A stretch of DNA of 64,000 nucleotides from Verrucomicrobiaceae bacterium (GTDB lineage Bacteria; Verrucomicrobiota; Verrucomicrobiia; Verrucomicrobiales; Verrucomicrobiaceae), in NCBI GenBank assembly GCA_019694165.1, contig JAIBCL010000013.1, positions 1 to 64,000 of the forward strand, given 5' to 3'. The notes beneath the pieces are model-generated. The model was not told where the DNA came from and ran no database searches. It saw only the letters and a list, made by a program, of their open reading frames with translations. Shown here in pieces: positions 36,129 to 44,524 of this stretch. Both the position numbers and the translations under genes were made by a program. Numbering within the stretch: position 1 is the first letter of the stretch; the number at the start of each line of letters is the position of its first letter.

Positions 36129-38285
36129 TCAGGCACGAGCGGCAGTGCCGCCACGCTGCTCGACGATTTGGTCAACGATCTGCTGCGGCACCTGCTCGAA
36201 GTGCGAGGGCTGCATGGAGTAGCTCGCGCGGCCCGAGGACAGCGTGCGGATGGCCGTTGAATAGCCGAACATCTCGGCGAGCGGCACTTCGGCCTTGAGG
36301 ATTGCCGTGGCACCGCGGCTGTCCATGCCCTGAATCTTGCCGCGACGGCGGTTGAGGTCGCCCATGATGTCGCCCTGGTAGTCTTCCGGCGTGGTGCACT
36401 CCACGGCCATGATCGGCTCCAGCAGGATGCACTTGGCCTTCTTGAGCGCGTCCTTCACGGCGAAGATGCCGGCCATCTTGAAGGCGTTTTCATTCGAGTC
36501 CACATCGTGGCTCGAGCCGTCGATGAGGTCGATGTGAAGATCGATCACCGGATAGCCGGCAATGACTCCGTTCAGCGCCGCTTCGATGCAGCCGGCCTTC
36601 GCGGGATTGATGAATTCCTTCGGAATCGTGCCGCCGACGACTTTGTTCTCGACCACAACTCCCGAGCCCTTCTCGCCGGGGCGGATCTTGATGATGACGT
36701 GACCATACTGGCCGCGGCCACCCGACTGCTTGATGAGCTTGCCCTCGCCGTCGGCTTCCTTGGTGAGCGTCTCGCGGTAGGCGATCTGCGGCTTGCCGGT
36801 GTTCGTCTCGACCTTGTGTTCGCGCTTGAGGCGGTCGCAGAGAATTTCGAGGTGAAGCTCGCCCATGCCCGCGATGATGGTCTGGCCCGTTTCCTCGTCG
36901 GTCTTGACGAAGAACGTGGGGTCTTCTTCCGACAGGCGCTGGAGCGCATTGCCCATCTTCTCCTGGTCACCCTTCGTTTTCGGCTCCACCGCCATCGAAA
37001 TGACCGGCTCAGGGAAGGTCGGCGGCTCGAGCTGCACTTCGAGGCTTTCGTCGCAAAAGGTGTCACCCGTGCGCACGTCCTTCACGCCGACCAGCGCGGC
37101 GATGTCACCTGAGTAGCAGGTCTCAATGTCCTTGTGGACGTTCGCTTGAATCTGGATGAGGCGGCCCACGCGCTCGCTCTTGCGGGTGCGCGGATTGTAG
37201 ATCGTGTCGCCCTTTGACACCTTGCCGGAATACACACGGAAGAAGACGAGGCGGCCGAACTTGTCCGACCACAGCTTGAATCCGAGGGCGATGAACTTGC
37301 CGTTGTCGTCCGGAATGGCCTCGATCTTGTTCTCAGGCTCGTCCACGACGCTGCCCTGCTGCGGCGGGATGTCGAGCGGACCCGGCAGGTAGTCGATGAC
37401 GGCGTCGATGAGATACTGCACACCCTTGTTCTTGAATGCGGAACCACCGGCCATCGGAATGATCTTGTTCGCGATCACGGCGCGGCGCAGGCCGGCCTTC
37501 AGTTCGACCGGACCGATGGGCTTCTCTTCGAGATAAAGCATGCCCAGCTCGTCATCGGCACTGCACACCGCGTCGAGCAGTTCATCATAGGCAGCCTTGC
37601 CTGTGGTCACTTCGGCGCCTTCGAGTGAGCGGACGGAGTATTTCGAACCAAACTTCTCGTCGTCGGAATAGATGATCGCCTTCTGGTTCACCACGTCGAT
37701 CTGGCCGATGAGATTGTCCTCGGCGCCGATGGGGATGAGAATGGGATAAGCGGGAGCGCCGAGCTTGTGACGCACGTCCTTCACCACATTTTCGAAGTTC
37801 GCGCCCGTGCGGTCCATCTTGTTCACGAAGGCGATGCGCGGCACTCCATACTTTTCCGCCTGGCGGTAGACCGTCTCCGACTGCGGCTGCACGCCGGCCA
37901 CACCGCAGAGCACGAAGATCGCGCCATCCAGCACGCGCAGGGAGCGCTCCACCTCGGCGGTGAAGTCCACGTGACCAGGGGTGTCGATGATGTTCACGCG
38001 GATGTCCTCCATCTCGCGCGACTTGTAAACGCCTTCTTCCTTGAGCTGCTTCCACTTCGCCGTGACGGCGGCCGAGGTGATCGTGATGCCGCGCTCCTTC
38101 TCCTGCTCCATCCAGTCCGTCGTCGCCGCGCCGTCATGCACCTCGCCGATCTTGTGGATCATGCCGGTGTAAAACAGAATGCGCTCCGTGAGCGTCGTCT
38201 TGCCCGCGTCAATGTGCGCGCAGATGCCGATGTTGCGCGTGCGCTCGAGGGGGAATTCGCGGTTGGGTGAGTTGGGGTTGGACAT
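36129..38285 (-). CDS. fusA: Elongation factor G
   Basis: The GTPase that drives ribosomal translocation, 718 residues. The G motifs are visible: NIGICAHIDAGKTTLTERILF (G1, near residue 18), ERGITITSAA (G2), VNIIDTPGHVDFT (G3) and AFVNKMDRTGA (G4). Domain II through V segments follow, including HIKIRPGEKGSG-like VIIKIRPGEKGSG and MGDLNRRRGKIQGMDSRG. The C-terminus contains YSTAIRTLSSGRASYSMQPSHF. It is the only EF-G in this window. The gene follows rpsG by 51 bp. Confidence 0.97.
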   Translation of the reverse strand: MSNPNSPNREFPLERTRNIGICAHIDAGKTTLTERILFYTGMIHKIGEVHDGAATTDWMEQEKERGITITSAAVTAKWKQLKEEGVYKSREMEDIRVNIIDTPGHVDFTAEVERSLRVLDGAIFVLCGVAGVQPQSETVYRQAEKYGVPRIAFVNKMDRTGANFENVVKDVRHKLGAPAYPILIPIGAEDNLIGQIDVVNQKAIIYSDDEKFGSKYSVRSLEGAEVTTGKAAYDELLDAVCSADDELGMLYLEEKPIGPVELKAGLRRAVIANKIIPMAGGSAFKNKGVQYLIDAVIDYLPGPLDIPPQQGSVVDEPENKIEAIPDDNGKFIALGFKLWSDKFGRLVFFRVYSGKVSKGDTIYNPRTRKSERVGRLIQIQANVHKDIETCYSGDIAALVGVKDVRTGDTFCDESLEVQLEPPTFPEPVISMAVEPKTKGDQEKMGNALQRLSEEDPTFFVKTDEETGQTIIAGMGELHLEILCDRLKREHKVETNTGKPQIAYRETLTKEADGEGKLIKQSGGRGQYGHVIIKIRPGEKGSGVVVENKVVGGTIPKEFINPAKAGCIEAALNGVIAGYPVIDLHIDLIDGSSHDVDSNENAFKMAGIFAVKDALKKAKCILLEPIMAVECTTPEDYQGDIMGDLNRRRGKIQGMDSRGATAILKAEVPLAEMFGYSTAIRTLSSGRASYSMQPSHFEQVPQQIVDQIVEQRGGTAARA

Positions 38286-38336
38286 GGAATCGAACAGGAT
38301 GACGGGTCGGAACCAGGAGGATGTGATCGAATCGGA

Positions 38337-38810
38337 TTAGAAGCGGAAATGTGCAAAGGCGCGGTTTGCCTGCGCCTGCTTGTGGACGTCGTCGCGCTTG
38401 CGCACGGCGTTCCCCTGCCCTTGCGAGGCGTCCCTGAGTTCATTGGCCAGCGCCACATGCATCGGCGTGCCTTTGCGGGAGCGGGCGAAACCGATGATCC
38501 AGCGCATCGCCAGCGACTCCTGGCGGCCCGGTGAAACTTCGAGCGGCACCTGATACGTCGCTCCACCCACACGGCGGGCCTTCACTTCCACACGAGGCTT
38601 GGCATTGTCGATGGCGCGGGTGAACAGCTCCAGCGGATCCACCGCCTCGCCCTTTTCGTTGAGCTTCTCGATGGCGGAGTACACGATGCGCTCGGCCAGC
38701 GACTTCTTGCCGCTCGCCATCACACGGTTGATCAAATGCGCCACGATCTCGCTGTCGTAGCGCGAGTCCTTCGTGACCTCCTTGTCATAAACTCTTTTTC
38801 TGCGTGCCAT
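38337..38810 (-). CDS. rpsG: 30S ribosomal protein S7
   Basis: 157 residues, normal length. It begins MARRKRVYDKEVTKDSRYDS and contains VMASGKKSLAERIVYSAIEKLNEK, ALDNAKP-like AIDNAKPRVEVKARRVGGATYQVPLEV and a C-terminal NAVRKRDDVHKQAQANRAFAHFRF. It organises the 16S rRNA head. It lies 42 bp after rpsL. Confidence 0.97.
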   Translation of the reverse strand: MARRKRVYDKEVTKDSRYDSEIVAHLINRVMASGKKSLAERIVYSAIEKLNEKGEAVDPLELFTRAIDNAKPRVEVKARRVGGATYQVPLEVSPGRQESLAMRWIIGFARSRKGTPMHVALANELRDASQGQGNAVRKRDDVHKQAQANRAFAHFRF

Positions 38811-38852
38811 AACTCGACGGGGATGCTGAGGTGGATGAAAAAATCAAGACTG

Positions 38853-39266
38853 CTATTTCTTGCCCTTCGCGCCGGCTGCGGCTGCCGCGGCACCGGCCTT
38901 CGGACGCTTCGCACCGTACTTGGAGCGGCCACGGCGGCGCTTTTCCACACCCAGGCAGTCCAGCGTGCCGCGCACAATGTGGTAGCGCACACCCGGTAGG
39001 TCCTTCACGCGTCCGCCGCGCACCAGCACGATGGAGTGCTCCTGGAGATTGTGCCCTTCACCGCCGATGTAGGCGATCACCTCGAAGCCGTTCGTGAGGC
39101 GGACCTTTGCCACTTTCCGGAGAGCCGAGTTCGGCTTCTTCGGCGTGCGGGTCATCACCTGAAGGCAAACGCCGCGACGCTGCGGGCACTTGGTCAGGGC
39201 CGGAGACTTCGATTTGGCCGACTTGTCGCTGCGGCCATGTCTTACGAGTTGGTTGATCGTGGGCAT
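38853..39266 (-). CDS. rpsL: 30S ribosomal protein S12
   Basis: A decoding-centre protein, 137 residues from ATG 39266 ([11 protein letters not shown]). It contains Lys43 in [11 protein letters not shown] and Lys88 and Asp89 in [13 protein letters not shown]. Lys43 and Lys88 are the residues whose change gives streptomycin resistance in other bacteria; both are wild type here. Asp89 is the target of RimO, which is also encoded in this window. The C-terminal tail is Ala/Gly/Lys-rich ([12 protein letters not shown]). It is the first gene of the whole ribosomal run, with a promoter about 185 bp upstream. Confidence 0.97.
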   Translation of the reverse strand: MPTINQLVRHGRSDKSAKSKSPALTKCPQRRGVCLQVMTRTPKKPNSALRKVAKVRLTNGFEVIAYIGGEGHNLQEHSIVLVRGGRVKDLPGVRYHIVRGTLDCLGVEKRRRGRSKYGAKRPKAGAAAAAAGAKGKK

Positions 39267-39386
39267 GTTTGGTGTTGCGCGGAGATTTCCCTCCCTGAGG
39301 ATCGCGGCACCAAACGACAAAGAAGCAATGCAACCACCCCTGTGGTCAAATTGCGCTTCTTATCCGGAGCTGCTACCCGATAGGAG

Positions 39387-39407
39387 AAGCCGGCACGAGT
39401 CCGGCTT
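39387..39407 (-). promoter_or_regulatory. Leader hairpin before rpsL
   Basis: A perfect 7-bp stem, AAGCCGG / CCGGCTT with a 7-nt loop, in the ~180-nt leader between the promoter and rpsL. It could be a regulatory leader structure or only a stabilising hairpin; no known ribosomal-protein binding motif is recognised. Confidence 0.4.
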
Positions 39408-39450
39408 GGAAACCCATCCTCCCAGAGAGAGGGGGGGTCGAGGGGCGCGC

Positions 39451-39478
39451 ATTATATGGGGTCGCTCAAACCTGACAA
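39451..39478 (-). promoter_or_regulatory. Sigma-70-type promoter of the ribosomal operon
   Basis: On the minus strand TTGTCA (-35, 39478-39473), a 16-bp spacer and a perfect TATAAT (-10, 39456-39451) are present. It directs transcription toward rpsL about 185 bp downstream. The surrounding 39267-39729 DNA holds no gene; mpl diverges on the other side. Confidence 0.75.
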
Positions 39479-39729
39479 ATGGTTTTTCGTCGATTTGCGA
39501 AAATTTTTCACACCGGTGCAAACAAGAGAGAAAGCCCGGACGTGATCGCCCATCGCGGAGGACATGTGCAGTCGGTCCCCTCCCTCGCCAAGGCACCCCC
39601 TTCCCCGACATCCGTCCGCCGCACCGTGTCCCGTCGCAAATGGCAAAAGGCATCCACTGCTGCTTTGCAATCACCGCCCACATGCGCATGATGCGCGCCC
39701 CGCCGTCTCCCGGCGAGCGGTTCCCCTCC

Positions 39730-41163
39730 ATGTCCAAGTCCTCCTCCACGTCCAAATCCACTCCAATGCTGAAATCGAAGCCGAAGGCCAAGCACTTCCA
39801 CTTCATCGGCATCTGCGGCACCGCGATGGGTTCCACCGCGCTCGCCTTGCGCGCGCAGGGGCACAAGATCACCGGCTCCGACGGCACGGTGTATCCGCCC
39901 ATGTCCACGCTGCTCGAGTCCAGCGGCATCGAGCTTTTCAGCGGCTACAAGCCGGAGAACCTGCCCGCCGGCGCGGACATCTACATCGTCGGCAATGCCG
40001 TCTCGCGCGGGAATCCGGAGCTGGAGGAGCTGCTCAACCGCAAGCTGCCCTACACCTCGCTGGCAGAGGCGCTCGAGCACGAGGTCATCCAGGGAAGGCG
40101 CAGCTTCGTCGTCAGCGGCACGCATGGGAAGACCACCACCACCTCGCTGCTCGCCTGGCTCTTCGAGAGCGCGGGGAAGCAGCCCGGCTTCATGATCGGC
40201 GGCGTCCCGGAGAATTTTCCCGTCGGCGCGCGCTTCACCAGCTCCGACATCTTCGTCATCGAAGGCGACGAGTACGACACCGCCTACTTCGACAAGCGCT
40301 CGAAGTTCCTCCACTACCTGCCCGAGTGCGCCATCGTGAACAACATCGAGTTCGACCACGCGGACATCTTCAAGGACATCGACGAGATCGTGCTCTCCTT
40401 CACCCGCTTCGTGAACCTCGTGCCGCAGAACGGCCACATCTACGTCAATGGCGACGACGCCAACTGCCTCCGCCTCATCGAGAAAAGCCCCGCGCCGATC
40501 TCGAAGGTCGGCACCGGCGAGGCGAACGACTTCCGCATCCGCATCACCGGCATGACGCCGGAGAGCACCACCTTCGATCTCAATGGCGCATCCTTCACCG
40601 TGCCGATGATCGGCGAGTTCAATGCGCGCAATGCCGCCATGTGCGTGTGCGCAGCGCGCTTCGGCGGACTCACCGATGACGAGATCCGCGCCGGCATGTC
40701 CTCCTTCAAAGGCGTGCGCCGCCGCCAGCAGGAGCGCGGCGAGGTGAATGGCATCACCATCATCGACGACTTCGGCCACCATCCCACGGCGCTGCGCGAG
40801 ACGCTCCGCGGTCTGCGCCAGCGCTATCCCGGCCGCCGCCTGTGGGCCGTCTTCGAGCCGCGCTCAAACACCAGCCGCCGCAATGTGCTGCAGTACGAAC
40901 TCATCGAGGCCCTCAAGGAGGCTGACGGCTCCGTCATCGCCGCCATCAACGCGCCGGAGAAAGTCGCGCCCGAGGCGCGTCTGAACCCGGACGCCGTCGT
41001 GCTCGCCGTCACCGCCGCCGGTCGCGAGAGCTGGTACGAGCCCACGACGGATGCCATCATCGACAAGCTCAAGGAGCGCTGCAAAAGCGGCGATGTGATC
41101 ATCATCTTCAGCAACGGCGGCTTCGACGGCATCCACGGGAAGCTCATCGAGCGGCTGAAGTAG
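39730..41163 (+). CDS. mpl: UDP-MurNAc:murein peptide ligase Mpl
   Basis: Attaches recycled L-Ala-gamma-D-Glu-meso-Dap to UDP-MurNAc in the cytoplasm, part of cell-wall recycling. The protein has 477 residues from ATG 39730; an ATG at 39766 is an alternative. It opens KHFHFIGICGTAMGSTALAL (UDP-binding Rossmann fold), has the ATP-binding loop GTHGKTTTTS near 130 and GDEYDTAYFDKRSKFLHY, a stretch characteristic of Mpl rather than MurC. The C-terminal domain contains IIDDFGHHPTALRETL. The frame is open far upstream but without ligase sequence. An M14 peptidase gene resembling murein amidase lies 3.3 kb downstream. Confidence 0.92.
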   Translation: MSKSSSTSKSTPMLKSKPKAKHFHFIGICGTAMGSTALALRAQGHKITGSDGTVYPPMSTLLESSGIELFSGYKPENLPAGADIYIVGNAVSRGNPELEELLNRKLPYTSLAEALEHEVIQGRRSFVVSGTHGKTTTTSLLAWLFESAGKQPGFMIGGVPENFPVGARFTSSDIFVIEGDEYDTAYFDKRSKFLHYLPECAIVNNIEFDHADIFKDIDEIVLSFTRFVNLVPQNGHIYVNGDDANCLRLIEKSPAPISKVGTGEANDFRIRITGMTPESTTFDLNGASFTVPMIGEFNARNAAMCVCAARFGGLTDDEIRAGMSSFKGVRRRQQERGEVNGITIIDDFGHHPTALRETLRGLRQRYPGRRLWAVFEPRSNTSRRNVLQYELIEALKEADGSVIAAINAPEKVAPEARLNPDAVVLAVTAAGRESWYEPTTDAIIDKLKERCKSGDVIIIFSNGGFDGIHGKLIERLK

Positions 41164-41324
41164 GACGGCAGGAGAGCGAGGTCGTCGGACAATGTCGGGA
41201 TGACCAAACGTCGAAGCCGACCGGTCGAGTGCGGCGGGGAGCGGGTCGTTCGCTCAAGCGGCATCATCGCCCCACCGCCCGGCTGTTGGGGGGATCGGAC
41301 GTGGGAAGGCCTTCGGACCTCAGC

Positions 41325-41354
41325 AGGACGAGCGGGCTTCGCCACACTCGTCCT
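41325..41354. repeat. REP-like palindrome between convergent genes
   Basis: AGGACGAG (41325-41332) pairs perfectly with CTCGTCCT (41347-41354), enclosing a second small stem GGC-TTC-GCC. It overlaps the stop codon of the STAND gene and lies between two convergent genes, so it may act as a bidirectional terminator or a dispersed palindromic repeat. No other copy was found by eye in the window. Confidence 0.5.
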
Positions 41355-44256
41355 ACGTTCCAAACGCGTGTTCGAGCTGGGCGAACAGGTTGGCCAGTTG
41401 CGGATCAAAGTGCAGCCCGCGCTGCTTCATGCCGCGCAGCACCTCGTAGCAGGCCCGCAGCTCGCGCCCGGCCATCGCTTCGTCGCCGCTCTTGTTCGCG
41501 AACTGGTAGAGCTTGAAGTGCGACACGGACAAATCGCGCTGCCACTCGGCGTTGGCCGGGTCACTTTGGGCGAGGCGTTGGGCGATGGCCTTGGCGTCGG
41601 TGAACCATCGCAAGCCGGCGGGCAGATCGCCCTGGGCGATGGCGAGGTCGCCGAGCTTGTTGAGCGACACGGACAAATCGCGCTGCCACCCGGCGTTGGC
41701 CGGGTCGCTCTGGGCGAGGCGTTGGAGAATGCCGTGGCACTCGGTGTGCCAGCGCAAGGCGGCGGGCAGATCGCCCTGGGCGATGGCGAGGTCGCCGAGC
41801 TTCTCCAGCGACACGGACAAATCGCGCTGCCACCCGGCGTTGGCCGGGTCGCTCTGGGCGAGGCGTTGGGCGATGTCCAAGTCCTCGGTGAACCAGCGCA
41901 AGGCGGCGGGCAGATCGCCCTGGGCGATGGCAAGGCCGCCCAGCTTGTTGAGCGACACGGACAAATCGCGCTGCCACCCGGCGTTGGCCGGGTCGCTCTG
42001 GGCGAGGCGTTGGAGAATGCCGTGGCACTCGGTGTGCCAGCGCAAGGCGGCGGGCAGATCTCCCTGGGCGATGGCGAGGTCGCCCAGCTTGTTGAGCGAC
42101 ACGGACAAATCGCGCTGCCACGCGGCGTTGGCCGGGTCGCTCTGGGCGAGGCGTTGGAGAATGCCGTGGCACTCGGTGTGCCAGCGCAAGGCGGCGGGCA
42201 GATCTCCCTGGGCGATGGCGAGGTCGCCCAGCTTGTTGAGCGACACGGACAAATCGCGCTGCCACGCGGCGTTGGCCGGGTCGCTCTGGGCGAGGCGTTG
42301 GGCCTGTTCATGCACTTGCTCGGCGAAGCCTCGGGCATCGGGCAGTGTCCGATAGATCACGAGCTTCTCGGTGACGAAGATCGCATCGTTGATCAGCGAG
42401 GCATGGGGTTGGTCGCTTGATTGCAGTCGATGTGGCAGCCCGTTCATCAGCGCTGCCAGTTCCCATGCCTGCGGTGCCTCTTGCTGGCGATAGACGACAT
42501 CTGCTCGCTGACCGAGATACGCATCAAGCACTGGCACCACTTCCTTTGCATGCTCCCCCACATGCGCCGCCACCAGCCGATGCACGCGCGCGATCTCCGG
42601 TTCGTCGCTGGTGGTGAGCAGGCGCAGGCCGGTGAGCTGGCGCTGCACGGACTGCCAGGGATCGCTGCCGAAGTCGCCGGGCTGGGCAAGCTCGGCAAAC
42701 TTCTGCATCGTCAGCTCGCGCAACCAAGGCCAGGGCACGCAGTCGGGCGGGAGCTGGGTGGCGAGGTGCAGTGCGTAGCGCGCGGGCGGGCTGAGGCGTT
42801 GCTGGGTTTGATCCAGGATGTGGCCGAGCAGCTTCGTCTGGTGCAGGAGCGCGGCTTTGACCTCGTCATCGCTGGCGACCATGCGGTCGATGCTGATGAG
42901 GCCCAGGCGCTCCAGGTCGGCGAGGAAGGCGACGGGTGTGACCTCCGGGTGCAGACCGAGGAACACGGCCACCTGCTCCACCGCCAGCGTGAAGCCGCCG
43001 AGCGCGCGCACGATCTGCCGCGCGGCCAGCTCCTGGGCGGCATCCGCAAACAACGGTGTGCCGTGCTCCAGGTCGGTGATGCGGCCTGCGGCATCGCGCG
43101 GCGGCTGGTGATCGCGGAGGAGCGCGAGCGCGGTGTCGTCATCCAGCGCATCGACGGCGACGAGGCCGAGCCGGTCCTTCTGCCCTTTCAAATCCAGCCG
43201 CGTGGTGGCGACGATGCGCAGCCAGCCCGCGCCCATGCCGCCGGGCAGTGTGGCGAGTTGCGCCGGGCTGAGGAGGTCGGGCTCGGAGACATTGTCCAGC
43301 AGGATGAGGCAGGCGGCGCCGCGATCAGGATCACGCTCCGCCACGGTCTGCGATCTGGCTTTGAGATGCGCGAGCACGCCGCGACCGAGCAGCGCGGCAT
43401 CGTTCTTCTCCGCCTCGCTCGGCGTGAAGCCCAGCTCGCGCTCCCAGGCGAGTTTGCCAATGAGCGGCAGCAGTTCCTTCGCGTGCTCGGCACCGAGCGA
43501 CCACAGACCCGCCGGGTAGCTGTCCGCAAAGCTGTGCGCGTAGGCCACGGCGAGTTCGGTCTTGCCCATGCCGCCGAGTCCCTGCACGGCGGTGACCACA
43601 CCGATGCGCCCGAGGCCGAGGCTCTCATGCAGCAGGCGCAGCTCCTCGGTGCGGCCGAGGAAGTGCGGGTTCTGCCAGCGCAGGTTCCCCGGTGCGGACA
43701 TGGCGCGGCGCGCGCGCTGCATCCGCTCCCACAGCGTGGCACCGAGCGCGGCCAGACGTGCCTTCACATCCTCGCGCTGCAAGGCCTGCGGTCCTTCTTT
43801 GAACCAGGGGCGCACGTCGGTGTAGTTGTGCCGCATCAACTGCTCGTGCCAGTCGCGGGCGATCTTTTGCTCGTCCGCCGCGCCGGGCACTTCGATGAAG
43901 TAAACCTGCGCGATGCTGTCGCTGCCCATGAGCTGATGCACCTGACGGCGCACGTATTCGCGGAACTCCCACTCGCAGCAGGTGCTCTTGAAGTAGTCGG
44001 GCGAAAGGCAGACGAGCAGGATCTTCGAGGACTGCAAGGCACCGAGGATGCGATGCCGCCAGTCGTCGGCATCCTTGATCTCCTGGGTGTCAAAGAAGAT
44101 GCGCAACGGCGCCGTGCTGAACTTGCGATGGTCCTGCCAGATGTGATCCTTCAACGCAGTGACCCAGCCGGAGGCGTTGTCCTTCCGTGAGTAGGAGATG
44201 AACAGATCATACTGCGTGGGCGTGGCCCCGGTGGTGATGGGAGGAGCGTCAGGCAT
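41353..44256 (-). CDS. TIR - NB-ARC - TPR repeat STAND protein
   Basis: A 967-residue cytoplasmic protein with the plan of immune STAND NTPases. Residues ~15-160 are a TIR domain (QYDLFISYSRKDN; the CEWEFREYV segment near 94-102 carries the probable catalytic Glu for NAD cleavage). The NB-ARC ATPase follows, with P-loop GLGGMGKT at 226-233, Walker B-like ACLILLDNVSE near 315-325, RIVATTRLD near 348 and a GLPL-like ALGGFTLAVEQ. Residues ~640-915 are 48-residue TPR-like repeats (PANAxWQRDLSVSLNKLGDLAIAQGDLPAALRW). A short helical tail ends the protein. The likely role is sensing of phage or stress through the repeats and killing by the TIR domain; this is inferred from family knowledge. Confidence 0.88.
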   Translation of the reverse strand: MPDAPPITTGATPTQYDLFISYSRKDNASGWVTALKDHIWQDHRKFSTAPLRIFFDTQEIKDADDWRHRILGALQSSKILLVCLSPDYFKSTCCEWEFREYVRRQVHQLMGSDSIAQVYFIEVPGAADEQKIARDWHEQLMRHNYTDVRPWFKEGPQALQREDVKARLAALGATLWERMQRARRAMSAPGNLRWQNPHFLGRTEELRLLHESLGLGRIGVVTAVQGLGGMGKTELAVAYAHSFADSYPAGLWSLGAEHAKELLPLIGKLAWERELGFTPSEAEKNDAALLGRGVLAHLKARSQTVAERDPDRGAACLILLDNVSEPDLLSPAQLATLPGGMGAGWLRIVATTRLDLKGQKDRLGLVAVDALDDDTALALLRDHQPPRDAAGRITDLEHGTPLFADAAQELAARQIVRALGGFTLAVEQVAVFLGLHPEVTPVAFLADLERLGLISIDRMVASDDEVKAALLHQTKLLGHILDQTQQRLSPPARYALHLATQLPPDCVPWPWLRELTMQKFAELAQPGDFGSDPWQSVQRQLTGLRLLTTSDEPEIARVHRLVAAHVGEHAKEVVPVLDAYLGQRADVVYRQQEAPQAWELAALMNGLPHRLQSSDQPHASLINDAIFVTEKLVIYRTLPDARGFAEQVHEQAQRLAQSDPANAAWQRDLSVSLNKLGDLAIAQGDLPAALRWHTECHGILQRLAQSDPANAAWQRDLSVSLNKLGDLAIAQGDLPAALRWHTECHGILQRLAQSDPANAGWQRDLSVSLNKLGGLAIAQGDLPAALRWFTEDLDIAQRLAQSDPANAGWQRDLSVSLEKLGDLAIAQGDLPAALRWHTECHGILQRLAQSDPANAGWQRDLSVSLNKLGDLAIAQGDLPAGLRWFTDAKAIAQRLAQSDPANAEWQRDLSVSHFKLYQFANKSGDEAMAGRELRACYEVLRGMKQRGLHFDPQLANLFAQLEHAFGT
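41520..42310 (-). repeat. 144-bp tandem repeats encoding TPR-like units
   Basis: The same landmark, GCGACACGGACAAATCGCGC, starts at 41520 (first base differing in context), 41664, 41808, 41952, 42096 and 42240, exactly 144 bp apart. Each unit encodes 48 residues. The two at the N-terminal side are nearly identical in DNA, and the outer copies diverge more. The repeats keep frame. Confidence 0.9.
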
Positions 44257-44372
44257 GGCGGGAGATACGCTGAGACGGCGCTGAATTGCAAAGCGAAGCT
44301 GCGCGCAATGCCCTGCGCCACGCCCTCTTCCCGCGCACGAGCCGGGCCGACTTCACCACGCCCGGGCCGTGC

Positions 44373-44524
44373 CAGGGCTTACGCATGAACCGAAAGCGCA
44401 AGCCTCAAATCTACGATTTGCCCCGCAGATTCAGAATTCCACAAATGGGTTCAGAAGAACTCCAATCCGTGGTTGTCCTGAATCCGTGGGAATTCACTCA
44501 GAAGCAATTCATGCGTAAACCCTG
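44373..44524. mobile_element. MITE-like element with 17-bp inverted repeats and 8-bp target duplication
   Basis: 152 bp bounded by CAGGGCTTACGCATGAA (44373-44389) and TTCATGCGTAAACCCTG (44508-44524), inverted with one mismatch. GGCCGTGC flanks both sides exactly (44365-44372 and 44525-44532), an 8-bp target duplication. The inside has further partial inverted repeats around GAATTCCAC / GTGGGAATTC. There is no coding capacity for a transposase. The CAGGG ends and 8-bp duplication recall ISAs1-type elements, but this is from memory. Its right end contains the ATG at 44511 that may start the next gene. Confidence 0.8.

Noticed and set aside
41520-42310. CRISPR array
   Set aside because: The 144-bp repeats are coding, keep frame and have no unique spacers.
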